Shown here in pieces: positions 22,351 through 33,558 of a DNA stretch of 64,000 nucleotides. This stretch comes from Gentiana macrophylla. Lineage: Eukaryota > Streptophyta > Magnoliopsida > Gentianales > Gentianaceae. The notes beneath the pieces were generated by a model, which worked only from the letters and a program-made list of their open reading frames with translations, had not been told where the DNA came from and did no database searches. Within the stretch, counting starts at the first letter, position 1; each line of letters begins with the position of its first letter. The DNA lies in NCBI GenBank assembly GCA_026214975.1, contig CM047817.1, forward strand, positions 54,680,246 to 54,744,245, in the 5' to 3' direction. A program made the translations under genes and the position numbers.

Positions 22351-23467
22351 AACAGCCACGATGCTGAGAAAGACACACCACTACAACACAAAACAATTCA
22401 TACAATTTTAGCTTTTAAGTTTTTAGTTTTATTTTCTTTATGTTCGTTCATTGTGGATTTATCGGATTCTCCGATTAGGGAGCGCATTAAAGAGTGGGAG
22501 TCACTCTCGTCTTCGAGGGTATGACTATTCAATTATGCAATCTTTATTCATAGATCGATGTATTTTATTATGGAGTAGTTTTATTTGTATTGATTGCGTG
22601 ATGTAGATTTATTTTACGAACCCATGTGTTTAGGTTAGAAGCGTTAAGAAGTAATCATGATTTGTACCAACACGAAGCGTGTTCGGTCGACCTAGATGTG
22701 TCACTCGGTCGCCTAGTCTTTGTCGTTCGATCGACCGGCGTGGTGATGTGTAGGGCAATATTATGATCGGCCGACCACGTCGATTCTCTGAATTGGAATT
22801 AAAACGAGTAATTAAAACTGATCAACTTAATTATTTGTCATCATAATTTAACATGAAACCCAAAAAGTGATTGTTACTTAGGATATAGATTGAATCGGCA
22901 TCTAAGAAGTACGCCTTTACCTAGGAATGTTGCTTAGATGAGGTTACGGTTTATACCGGCATCCCTAGTTTCATAATTGTGTCGAAGTTATATGAGATGG
23001 AGGCATTAAAAAGCGAAGTCACGTAATGGAGGCATGATGATTTAGATGGCCTAACTCTGAGCTAAATCTACCTTGGGGATGACTCCCGTAGTCATAATAA
23101 TCAATCTTTAACGTTTGTTTTATCTCGTAATCATCCTAATTCACATGGGGAGTTATAATCTACTAGCGTAATCAATACTATTTGTTTAGATAATATCAAC
23201 CGCTTTATCCGTGTTTTAGTAGTCTTTAGTCTGCTCTTTGTGGTTTTTGTGTCTTGTGGTTGTCACTACTTTATTTATTGCATTTAGTTGGTCGTAGACC
23301 GCCCCTTTCAATTTAGTTCTAATAGGATAAAGTTGTGTTTTATTTGTGCCGAGTCTCTGTGGGATCGACCTCGACTCTATCGACTATACTCTGATTGAAC
23401 CTAGTTCTCTTGCTAGTGTGTTAGTAGGCATCGAGTTAATAATTTAACTTGACCTCCATCAAGTTTT

Positions 23468-23483
23468 TGGCGCCATTGCCGGG
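23468..23483 (+). promoter_or_regulatory. Primer binding site of the Athila-like element
   Basis: TGGCGCCATTGCCGGG starts six bases after the LTR. It matches the TGGCGCC(G/A)TTGCCGGGG primer site typical of Athila elements. Confidence 0.85.
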
Positions 23484-23799
23484 ACTCGAGTCATTAAATT
23501 AAGATATAGCTTATTTTGTTAGAAATCGATTCGTGAATATTCGTGAATAAGAGTCCATACATTAAAAAGATTGTCGTAAAAATAATTAAAAAAAAAAAAG
23601 CGTTCGGTCGACCGAACCACGGCTCTCGATCGACCGAGAATTTATTTTTTTTCTGCTTTGCTCGTATTAGTTTTAAAACATTCTGCTTCTGTTTACGTTT
23701 TCTTTTCTCAAATTTATTTCGAGTCTGTTTTAGTTAGTTAGTTAAAGGCCTAGCCTTTACTAGTGATTAATTGTTTTATTGTTGTTTATTATTTTATAG
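23484..23799 (+). other. Untranslated leader of the Athila-like element
   Basis: 316 bases between the primer site and the first open Gag frame. It holds an A-rich run (23588-23599) and then another pair of the palindromic gttcggtcgaccgaac-type words (23601-23640) also found in the LTR. The text just before Gag (ttgtttattattttatag) looks like a 3' splice site. Confidence 0.5.
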
Positions 23800-25346
23800 T
23801 ACGCTACTCGGAAATCGAAGGAACCGCTTGAGCCATATAATCCTGAGATAGAGAAATTTGCAAGAAGGAATAGGAAGTTAGCTAGGGAGCTGGCTAAGCA
23901 AGGAGAAGAGGATCCAAATCTTGAGGAAAGCGAGCAAGGAGTGGAAGAAGGACATACAACCGATCATTCTGAGCATTCTGAATCTGAAACGGAAATGGAA
24001 GGAAATCCAGTCAATCCAAACCAGGTACCTAATCCTGTTATTAATAATGCCAATAATGTGAATGCAAATGCTAATAATGAGAACCAAGCCCTAGTTCAAG
24101 GAGCGAGGCGTACTTTGCAAAGTTATGCAACGCCAACTATTGAACAATTCATTCCCGCTATCGTAGCACCACAAGATGCTGCGGAAGTCTATCACCCTAG
24201 GCCTAATGTAATTCAAATGGTGACCAACTATTCCACTTTTCATGGAATTCAGAACGAGGATCCTGGTGTTCACGTAACAAATTTCTTGGAAATCGTCAAG
24301 ACAAATGAAACTGAATTAATCCCGGAGGGAACATTAAATCTTAAGCTTTTTCCTTTCACTTTGAAAGATAAAGCTAAGCAATGGCTTCTCTCTTAGAAAT
24401 TTGGATCTATCACAACTTGGGAACAATTGTTGCAAAAATTCATGAATAAGTATTTTCCCTTAGGAAAAACTTTTAAGTTACGCCAAGACATCCTAGGATT
24501 TAAGCAACAACCTGGGGAGAGTTTTGATCAAGCTTGGGAGCGTTTCAAGGAAGCTATGAGGAAGTGTCCTCATCATGACATCTCTCTTTGGCTTTTAATA
24601 CAAACTTTTTACCATGGGTTGAGAGAGACTGAGAAAATTAGAGTAGACGCCTCCAGCAATGGAGCGTTTGTTCTTTTATCTCCTGAGGAGGCACAAGGGA
24701 AGATGGAGCAAATAGCGATGAATAGCCAATGGGGAGGCAATGACATAGCCACTGTGAAGATGGCCACTGACATATTTGATGATAGTGCATCTACCAAAAT
24801 CTTAGAACAACTTTCTGTTATCAACAATAAGGTAGATGGGATGCAAGAGAGGATGACAAGAGTAGAGAAAGGGGCTAGAATCGAGGTAGCACCTCAAAGT
24901 GAGAATGCTGGTACTGAAGAAGCCAATTATATCGGGGGAGGGTGCAGGCCTAATCATAACCATCCGGATTCCGATATAGTGACATTAATGCGGGAGAAAG
25001 GCCTAAACCACGCCGCTTATGTACCATGTGCCAGACTAAAACTTATGGTTGGGGAAGCTGCGATAGAAAAAGCGAGTAATGTAAATCACCGACAATATGG
25101 GACAACTTTCAAAATCTATGCATTTGAACTAGCCACTAACTTTAGCCAATATTGTCGAAGACCGATGCTAAGGTGACCAATCAGGAAGCTCTAGTCCAAA
25201 ATCTCACGCACCAGGTAGGACAACTAGCTGAGCAAGTCTCAACTAGACCTCCTGGAGGGTTGCCAAGCAACACTGAAAAGAACCCTAAGGATTTGAATGC
25301 GATCATGACAAGAAGTGGAAAAGAAGTAACTCCACCATCCCTGTAA
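23800..25346 (+). pseudogene. Gag of the Athila-like element
   Basis: The frame is open from 23800 with a basic N terminus (FARRNRKLARELAKQ). No ATG is evident there. The Gag core runs through PNVIQMVTNYSTFHGIQNED and the TAG at 24394, within WLLS-(stop)-KFGSIT. It continues with LQKFMNKYFPLGKT and RQDILGFKQQPGESFDQAWE. A frameshift near 25140-25180 leads to the Gag C terminus (LTHQVGQLAEQ, IMTRSGKEV), which stops at 25344. The order and motifs are those of Athila Gag. The protein would form particles, but this copy cannot make a full one. Confidence 0.85.
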
Positions 25347-26315
25347 GAGAAGGCCGCAAAGGATAAGGATGGTGATCCAAGCAATGAGACCAATACTTCC
25401 GAGACTTTGCCTGAGCAAAGAACATATAAAGAACCTGCTGGCCCTAGAGTTGAATTTTACGCTAACAAGTATCCAATTTTCACTGATGTCGATCCTTCAA
25501 CTCTACCTTATCCTCCACCAAAGCCGAAGCCTAAGTTTGATAATAAGAGGTATAAGAAGTTTGTGGATATGTTTAGTAAGTTACAAATCAATATACCCCT
25601 AGTTGAAGCACTAGCTGAAATGCCTGAGTACACCAAGTTTTTAAAAGACGCTGTCTCAACTAAAAGGAAACTTCTAGATTTAGAGACCATATGCCTGAAT
25701 GAGGAATGCTCAGCCATTCTTCAACATAAGTTACCCCCAAAATGCAAAGATCCGGGAAGCTTTCTCATTCCCTGCACCATAGGTAACGTATGTCTAAACA
25801 AAGCTTTGTGTGATCTAGGAGCAAGTGTGAACCTGATGCCACTATCTATTTTTCGGAAGCTAGGCATGAAAGATCTTAAGAAGACCTCAATGACACTGCA
25901 ATTAGCTGACCGTTCTGTCAAAGAACCGTGTGGAGTGGTTGAGGATGTGCTAGTAAGGGTTGAGAAGTTTGTATTTCCTGTCGACTTTGTGGTATTAGAT
26001 ATGGAAGCTAACTACGAAGTTCCCTTGATATTAGGGAGACCTTTCATGGCCACTAGTAGGACGCTAATTGATGTTTACAAAGGCGAGTTGGTATTAAGAG
26101 TGAACGAAGAGAGAGTTGCATTCAATGTCTTCGACACTATGAAACAACCTGATGATGGAGAGGATGCATGTTTCATGTTGGATTCGACTGATAGGATCGT
26201 TCAAGAATTTCAACAACATGAAAATATCAAGGATTTTTTGGATGCTGTCTTAGAAGAAGAAGATGAAGTCAAGTACGTGAGTAGAGGAGGAGAAGATGAT
26301 ATGGCCAGGATGTAG
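25347..26315 (+). pseudogene. Protease region of the Athila-like element
   Basis: A 302-residue open frame (from 25407, in the same frame as the Gag C terminus). It carries a Pro-rich linker (LPYPPPKPKPKFDNKRYKKF), a helical segment, and the aspartic protease motif LCDLGASVNLMPLSIF at about 25810-25850. The later LILGRPFMATSRTLIDV is the usual end of the fold. DLGA in place of D[ST]GA is normal for Athila elements. It is one of the best preserved parts of this copy. Confidence 0.88.
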
Positions 26316-27945
26316 TAGAGGGACCCCAAGACCTGTAGAGGAAGTAAGTGCCGCGGAGATTGAAAGATTCTATCATAGACCAACGTGGCATAAGTACTTC
26401 GAACTCAAACTCACAGGTCAAAAGTTGAAGACATCTTTGAAAGAACCTCCCACAAATTTGACTTTAAAACCTCTTCCTGCAAATTTGAAGTACGTATTTC
26501 TTCAAGATGAGACCTTGCCACTGATCATATCTTCTTCCTTGACGGACTTACAAGAGGAAAAACTCATGAGAGTTTTGAGAGAGTACCGCGGAGCATTTGG
26601 ATGGACCATAACTGACGTTAAGGGTATTAGTCATAGCGTATGTATGCACAAAATCTCTGTGGACCCTGAAAAGAAAGCGGTTGCACAACCTCAAAGGCGT
26701 TTAACCCCATAATTAAAGGACGTGGTTAGAGATGAGGTTATAAAAATGCTAGAAATGGGAATTATATTTCCAATTTCTGATAGCGAATGGGTTAGCCCTA
26801 TCCACGTAGTTCCCAAAAAGGGAGGATTGACGGTGCAAGCCAATGAGTTGAATGAGTTAATTCCTGTGAGGCTAATCACCGGTCATCGAGTATGCATAGA
26901 CTTTAGGAAACTAAATGATGCAACTCGTAAGGACCATTTTCCTCTTCCCTTCATCGATCAAATGCTCGAGAGACTGAGTGGGCATGCTTTCTATTGTTTT
27001 CTCGACGGATATTCGGGATACTATCAAATCGACATCTCGCCTGAAGATCGTGAGAAAACAACGTTTACATGCCCATATGGGACATTTGCGTATAATCGAA
27101 TGCCATTTGGATTGTGTAACGCCCCCACGACATTTCAACGATGTATGATGTCATTATTCGCGGATATGGTGGAAGACTTCTTGGAAATCTTTATGGATGA
27201 TTTCTCCGTGTTTGGAGACGATTTCGATTCATGTCTCACACATCTAGCACGAGTTTTGAAGAGATGTGAAGAGACTAATCTTGTGCTAAATTGGGAGAAG
27301 TGTCATTTGATGGTTACAGAAGGTATAGTACTAGGCCACCGCATATCAAAGAACGGTATAGAGGTGGATAGGGCCAAAGTTGAGGTGATCGAGAAATTAC
27401 CTCCACCTACTAATCTTAAAACTTTGCGAGGTTTTTTAGGCCACGCCGGATTTTATCGTAGGTTTATCAAGGACTTTTCCTTAATCTCTAGACCTCTTAC
27501 CGAATTATTGGCCAAGGATGTGTCATTCATGTTTTCCAATGAGTGCATAAAAGCTTTCAACGAAATAAAAAGTAGGCTGATCATTGCACCCGTTCTGGTC
27601 GCACCGGATTGGGATCTTCCGTTTGAGCTGATGTGTGATGCAAGTGATACTGCTGTTGGCGCCGCTTTGGGTCAAAGAAAAGATAAGATTTTTAGGCCCA
27701 TTTATTATGCAAGCCGGACTTTGAATGCTGCCCAAAGAAATTACGCCACAACGGAGAAGGAACTTTTAGCCGTTATCTTTGCTTTTGACAAGTTTAGATC
27801 TTACTTAGTGGGATCTAAAGTCATGTGGTGGGTGACCATGCGGCTCTTAAGTATCTCCTAGCAAAGCAAGATTCAAAGCCGAGATCTGTTGAGATGGATT
27901 CTACCGTGCAAGAATTTGGCGTAGAAATCCGAGATAAGAAAGGAA
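26296..27945 (+). pseudogene. Reverse transcriptase and RNase H of the Athila-like element
   Basis: The frame begins in frame 1 overlapping the protease end. It has a stop at 26710 (RLTP-stop-LKDVV) and then an intact 379-residue stretch. Motifs: WVSPIHVVPKKGG, RVCIDFRKLNDATRKDHFPL, FLDGYSGYYQIDISPEDREK, MPFGLCNAPTTFQRCM, the catalytic FMDDFSVFG (near 27192-27220), and LRGFLGHAGFYRRFI. RNase H starts around 27630 (MCDASDTAVGAALGQ) and continues with FRPIYYASRTLNAAQ and TTEKELLAVIFAF. A frameshift near 27820 breaks its last part (KYLLAKQDSKPR is in another frame). Confidence 0.92.
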
Positions 27946-29413
27946 GTGAGAACGTGGTGGCCGATCATCTATCGCTTACAATTAGAGGATGGTGAGGAAT
28001 TACCTGAGATAGGAGAATCGTTTCCTGATGAACAACTTTTCTCCATCACCACCATCGGGGGACATGATGATTGTGTTGCAGTTTCTTCGCGAATTGAGGT
28101 TGTGCAGGAGAAGAAGCAACCATGGTTTGGTTTGTTTGTCAATTATCTATCCGCAAAGTACCTACCACCAAATCTCACTGTCCAAGAAAGGAAAAAATTC
28201 TTTAAAGATCTTAGACACTACTATTGGGATGAGCCTTATTTGTTTAAGCTAGGATCGATAATATTTTTGAAGGTGTGTGCCGAAGAAGAGTATAATGATA
28301 TCCTGAAGCATTGTCATTCCTATGAAGTTGGAGGACACTACGGGGAGAAAAAACCGCGGCTAAGGTCCTCCAATGCGGTTTTTATTGGCCGACATTGTTT
28401 AAGGATGCACACCAATATGCAAAGGCATGTCATGCTTGTCAAATGACATGTAATATTTCAAGGAGGAATGAGATGCCACTCAAGAGCATCTTTGAAGTAG
28501 AACTTTTTGATGTTTGGGGAATAGATTTCGTTGGACCCTTCACTTCATCACTATCTAACCGATATATCTTAGTTGCTGTTGATTATGTTTCCAAATGGGT
28601 TGAGGCCATTGCTTCCCCTACTAACGATGCTAGGGTTGTGGTTAGATTCTTGAAGAAGAACATTTTTACAAGGTTTGGGACGCCTAGGGCGATTATAAGT
28701 GACAATGGTAGTCATTTTTGCAATAAACCCTTTGAAAGGCTGATGATTAAGTATGGGGTTCGACACAAGCTAGCAACCGCCTATCACCCCCAGACTAGTG
28801 GTCAGGTAGAAGTCACCAATCGAGAGATAAAGCGTATCCTGGAGAAAACGTCAATGCGACTAGGAAGGATTGGTCGTTACGTTTTAGACGACGCTTTATG
28901 GGCTTATAGGATCGCATATAAAACCTCGATTGGAATGTCGCCGCATGTGAGATTGTTTTTGGAAAGGCATGTCATCTACCCGTGGAGGCCGAGCACCGGG
29001 CCATGTGGGCAACAAGGATGCTAAATTTTGATGAGACGTTGGCCGGTGAGAAAAGGATGTTAGAATTAACTCGCCTGGAGGAGTTTCGTTTAGAGGCATA
29101 TGAGAATGCCAAAATTTTCAAGGAGCGCACGAAGAAGTTTCATGACAAAAAGATTCTGGAGAGGACCTTTCAAGAAGGTGATATGGTTCTATTATACAAT
29201 TCGCGCTTAAGACTCTTCCCGGCTAAGTTGAAATCAAGATGGTATGGCCCATTTCAAGTACAAAAAGTCTTTCCTTCTGGAGCGGTGGAGCTATTCAATT
29301 TCAAAGACGAGTCAGATTTGTGGTCAATGGACATCGTATTAAGCATTATCACGGGCTTCCGCTTTCTTGCTTTGAGGAGGAGGTTTTGTACCTCGATGAC
29401 CCCCTGTCTATGA
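27946..29413 (+). pseudogene. Integrase of the Athila-like element
   Basis: The zinc-binding HHCC region lies near 28305-28440 ([12 protein letters not shown], then CHACQM) and is split by a frameshift. The catalytic core at 28395-29024 retains the three acidic residues in [19 protein letters not shown] and [12 protein letters not shown] frameshift near 28960 leads to the C-terminal domain at 28982-29413. That part ends with EGDMVLLYNSRLRLFPAKLK and RWYGPFQVQKVFPSGAVEL. The gene is broken in at least two places. Confidence 0.9.
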
Positions 29414-30872
29414 ATAAACCATCTTGAACTGAGTCGAGCTAGCGACTATAAACTTAGAACTACTACCTATACCTATCTTTTTCGTTTTTTCTTTTTAATA
29501 AAGTAGCATGCGCCTATCACGGTTTTTTTTATCTCGCCATGTTCCGAGTCTAAGTTCGGCATAAACGAGGTTTTTTCCTTGATAGCCGTCATGTGAGTTT
29601 TTATTTAGGTTTAAATCCCTTTTGGTCTTGTCCGTGGCAGTATAAAGTAAAGTGGCTTAAACTGTTTTTAGATATCTATATCTAATTACTGCCACATTAT
29701 TTTATAACTTCCATAGACATGGTATTTGATGATTTCGTGGAGCTTGTTTGTTTATACAGGATGTGTCTGTCTCTCCACGCTGTGCCGATGATTACTCCGA
29801 TGTTGTTCCTTTACTTGGGAGCCGTTTCCAGAGCTAAGTCTTTCATCTTGAACTCTCATTTATTTTTGTCATTGAGGGAAATGCCATGTTTAAGTGGGGG
29901 GCAAGGGACTTAGCTATAGGTTGAAAATATATAGTCAAAGGAGCGAGTACTGAGACAATATTGAGCCAAATTTAAAAATTTTATGGATAAATGCCAAGTT
30001 GTTTAACTCGTACCCTTAAACTTGTGAAGTTCTTATACTTAGAATTGATAAGAAATGAACCAAGTTGCGTGAGTACGTGGTCATATTATACTTTTGCGAT
30101 AAATTGTTAGTAAACTTAAGGATATTCATGCCAACAATTGCAAGTAGTTAGGTATTGTTCAAATTACTCAAATTGTGAATCGTTTGGTCACGCATGAGTT
30201 ATAATAATTGAAAGAAGTATGTGTACATTGCGTAGATAATTGGTTATGAGGACCTAGTGTCGATATTTGTCGACTGATGTATTCTAATCTTCTAGCCAAC
30301 AAAAGCGGAGTAATAAGCTTGGGACGTACCTGTGTTTTGACAATGCATTAAAACACTGGGCTTGTAGTAACATTACCAAAGTAGCCCCGCGCTTGTGGTA
30401 ATATTCGATGCTATGCTTAATCTAAGATAGGGGGATACTCTATAAGGTTTTCTTCCTTGAGATTAGTAGTATTCGACAAATATGCAAAAAGATTGAAAAA
30501 CATTTCGAAGTTTTAGAGGCTTTGAGTAGTACTCGGTCTCCAAGTCCAAAACCCTATAGATACGCTCTTGCTTATTGTTCTAGTGCTTTAACCATCATGA
30601 GGCATAAGAAGTATGAATCTTGATGTTGGTGAATTTAGATATGAAGTCTGCATAAACTCTAATCATGCTACATTTATATAAAACCAATGCACATGCACAC
30701 AATCACTTCGATTCATAGCGAGTAGTGACAATGCTTATCTTGTGAGCATGACTGGTATGAGTAGACTCGGGTTTCTTGTGTAAGTATGAGTTGACCATAG
30801 AAAATGTTGTCTTGGGGAATAACTTGTTGATGCTTTGTTCGGGACGAAGCAAAGTTTAAGTGGGGGGCATTT
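29414..30872 (+). other. Non-coding region between integrase and 3' LTR of the Athila-like element
   Basis: 1.46 kb with no long frame on either strand. Many Athila relatives carry an env-like ORF here; none is visible. The phrase gtttaagtggggggca occurs twice, at about 29888-29904 and 30854-30870. The second is the true polypurine tract, so the first is an internal copy of it. Confidence 0.7.
30855..30872 (+). promoter_or_regulatory. Polypurine tract of the Athila-like element
   Basis: tttaagtggggggcattt ends exactly at the 3' LTR start (TGATGACGG). It primes plus-strand synthesis. Confidence 0.85.
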
Positions 30873-32474
30873 TGATGACGGTTAAAATATACCTATTTAT
30901 GTCATCAATTATAACCTTAAATCGGAGTTAATTATATATATTTCATATTTAATCACGTGTTTATATTTATTATTTAATGATAAGTGATTATTAATATGAT
31001 AATTGGTATTTAGCTGTTTTTATTATAAAAGAGCAATTAATTGTGTGATAAATGCTGATTTTGTAGATCATGATAAATCGGGAAGATAATTATCACGAAA
31101 TCGGGAGATCTCAAGATAAAAGAGAATAAAATCGGAGCATTGAAGAAAATATTAATCAGATCAATTCAAAAGCATGGAGTGGGGAAAAATTCAGACGAAC
31201 CGAGTTTGAAAACGCGTAAAGAGGGAGGCTCGGTCGACCGAGCCATGCCATTCGGTCGACCGAAGCGTGTAGGTTCGGTCACCCGAGCCTAAATGTGATA
31301 AATGCGTGTCAATCTTTTGGATCCTCCCATGTCGGCTACAACTCCTATATAAGCAAAGCAGACCACGATCTTTGAGAAAGACACACCACTACAACACAAA
31401 ACAATTCATACAATTTTAGCTTTTAAGTTTTTAGTTTTATTTTCTTTATGTTCGTTCATTGTGGATTTATCGGATTCTCCGATTAGGGAGCGCATTAAAG
31501 AGTGGGAGTCACTCTCGTCTTCGAGGGTATGACTATTCAATTATGCAATCTTTATTCATAGATCTGATGTATTTTATTATGGAGTAGTTTTATTTGTATT
31601 GATTGCGTGATGTAGATATATTTACGAACCCATGTGTTTAGGTTAGAAACGTTAAGAAGTAATCATGATTTGTACCAACACAGAACTGTGTTCGGTCGAC
31701 CTAGACGTGTCACTCGGTCGCCCGAGTGCTGTCGTTCGGTCGACCGAGCGTGGTGATGTGTAGGGCAATATTATGATCGGCCGACTCACGTCGATTCTCT
31801 CGAATTGGAATTAAAACGAGTAATTAAACCTGATCAACTTAATTATTTGTCATCATAATTTAACATGAAACCCAAAAAGTGATTGTTACTTAGGATATAG
31901 ATTGAATCGGCATCTAAGAAGTACGCCTTACCCTAGGAATGTTGCTTAGATGAGGTTACGGTTTATACCGGCATCCCTAGTTTCATAATTGTGTCAGAAG
32001 TTATATGAGATGGAGGCATTAAAAAGCGAAGTCACGTAATGGAGGCACGATGATTTAGATGGCCTAACTGGAGCTAAATCTACCTTAGGGGATGACTCCC
32101 GTAGTCATAATAATCAATCTTTAACGTTTGTTTTATCTCGTAATCATCCTAATTCACATGGGGGAGTTATAATCTACTAGCGTAATCAATACTATTTGTT
32201 TAGATAATATCAACCGTTTTATCCGTGTTTTAGTAGTCTTTAGTCTGTCTTTGTGGTTTTTGTGTCTTGTGGTTGTCACTACTTTATTTACTGCATTTAG
32301 TTGGTCGTAGACCGCCCTTTCAATTTAGTTCTAATAGGATAAAGTTGTGTTTTATTTGTGCCGAGTCTCTGTGGGATCGACCTCGACTATATCTGACTAT
32401 ACTACAGTTGAACCTAGTTCTCTTGCTAGTGTGTTAGTAGGCATCGAGTTAATAATTTAACTTGACCTCCATCA
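30873..32474 (+). repeat. 3' LTR of the Athila-like element (single-unit form)
   Basis: 1602 bp with one copy of the ~880-bp unit (31250-32132). TATA box tatataag at about 31346-31354. It ends CCATCA before the target duplication GGAGT. Compared with the 5' LTR it shows small indels and substitutions in addition to the missing units. Confidence 0.93.
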
Positions 32475-32479
32475 GGAGT

Positions 32480-33558
32480 GAGAACATATCCTTCCACACA
32501 TTCTTCCAGATAGGTGATGTCCTCTTGTTGTTTTTCTTCCTCCGTTGCTGTATCATCGCTGATTACCACAGGTGCGTTCAAGTTGCTGGTCCCAACCTCA
32601 GAGGATCTTTCTTGTGCCTTTTGTGATCCGGTTCTACGGCCTACTCCTGATCTGCTTCTTTCAGGTTGTTTTCTCTTTCTCCCAGCAGTGGGTTTCGGTT
32701 TCATAGATGCCTTGATGTAGGTAAACATTACTTTGGACTTGCGGGGAGGTTGAAGATTGGTGGGCTTCAATTTCAACATATCAAACAGGTGTTGAAGAGG
32801 GAACCCAAATGATTTCCTCTCCCAAAAATCACCTTTCTTCTGCAAACCCTTGTTTGGTGCCATAATTGATAGATCAATTTCCTTCTGAATTTGGTCTTTC
32901 AGTCTATTGAAAACAAATGTTGCCCAGTCAAAGAGAATACCTTGATATATTATTGCCATGAACTTGACTCGTACCTCGGTCAGGTTTCCATTGACCCTTT
33001 CCTGCCTTCGATGTTCTTGGTAATAACAGGAGCGAACTCGGCAAATGGAAGTTTGAGGACAGATCTGGGTAGATTGTAGGTTTTGTTGTTCTTTTTAGGA
33101 TTCTTGGCTATCTCAGCCCAGAAATTGTCGATATCAATCTTCACAAACTTTACGTTAGCCGGACCAATTCTGGGTAGATGTAGGAATCTGTTGAGAAGCC
33201 CAGGTGTGATGATTACTTCTTTCCCAAAGATTGAACTTTTGATGCAATCGGGTTCAATTTTCTTTGTGCTAGGCACAAACTTTGCATTTTTCCAGAATGC
33301 AATCAGGTTTTCATAACATATCCCATTGATTGGAGGGTTTAGGAAGGTCATTAACCCCAGATTTGTACACCCGTCTACTAACCGCCGGGCTTGAACATCA
33401 TTATCACAAAAGGAAAGATAATGTTCAGGCCTAAAGAATGATCCAGTGATGATAGATTTTTCAAAGAATCGCTCTGTGGGGGATAATGAGGATGATGAGG
33501 CCATCGATATGTGATTGATGTTTTGAAAATAACGCTTCGATTTTTCAGAGAGAATCAA
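32480..33558 (-). pseudogene. Third ORF (env-like position) of the SIRE-like element, 5' part
   Basis: A 192-residue frame (internal Met at 33504, MASSSSLSPTERF) carries KSIITGSFFRPEHYLSF, GLMTFLNPPINGICYENLIA and SIFGKEVIITPGLLNRFLHL. This pattern is widespread in plant retrotransposon ORFs annotated as plant transposon protein domains. One frameshift near 32960-32990 leads to a second frame (GILFDWATFVFNRLKDQI, then a Lys/Arg-rich stretch and acidic sequence). The frame ends where the Athila-like element entered. The ORF is preceded by ~550 bases after pol. Confidence 0.75.

Larger units (their letters stand above)
20484..23119 (+). repeat. Triplicated ~880-bp unit inside the Athila-like 5' LTR
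   Basis: Units are 20484-21361, 21362-22245 and 22246-23119 (about 878, 884 and 874 bp). The single counterpart in the 3' LTR is 31250-32132. Each unit starts ATTCGGTCGACCGAGC and ends near CAACGTTTGTT or TAACGTTTGTT. Each carries its own TATA box, so the LTR holds three promoter copies. At the two internal junctions aacgtttgtt is joined directly to attcggtcgacc. Confidence 0.93.
20105..23461 (+). repeat. 5' LTR of the Athila-like element, expanded by internal tandem repeats
   Basis: At 3357 bp, this LTR is 1755 bp longer than its partner at 30873-32474. The first ~380 bases and the last ~340 bases match the partner. The middle unit is present three times here and once there. The LTR ends tgacctccatca next to the primer site. 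Confidence 0.93.
20105..32474 (+). mobile_element. Athila-like Ty3/gypsy element inserted in the SIRE third ORF
   Basis: It begins TGATGACGG and ends CCATCA. The target duplication GGAGT is perfect at 20100-20104 and 32475-32479. The primer site TGGCGCCATTGCCGGG follows the 5' LTR, as in Athila elements. Plus-strand order is Gag, protease (DLGASVNL), RT, RNase H, integrase, then 1.4 kb without an ORF where Athila elements often carry an env-like gene. The LTRs are unequal: 3357 bp (5') against 1602 bp (3'). The coding part has several stops and frameshifts. As the innermost of three nested elements it must be the youngest of the three. Confidence 0.95.

Noticed and set aside
20535..22524. Three similar ~75-residue open frames (20535, 21406, 22297)
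   Set aside because: They are the same stretch of the triplicated LTR unit. The sequence contains the TATA box and transcription start region, so a protein is unlikely.
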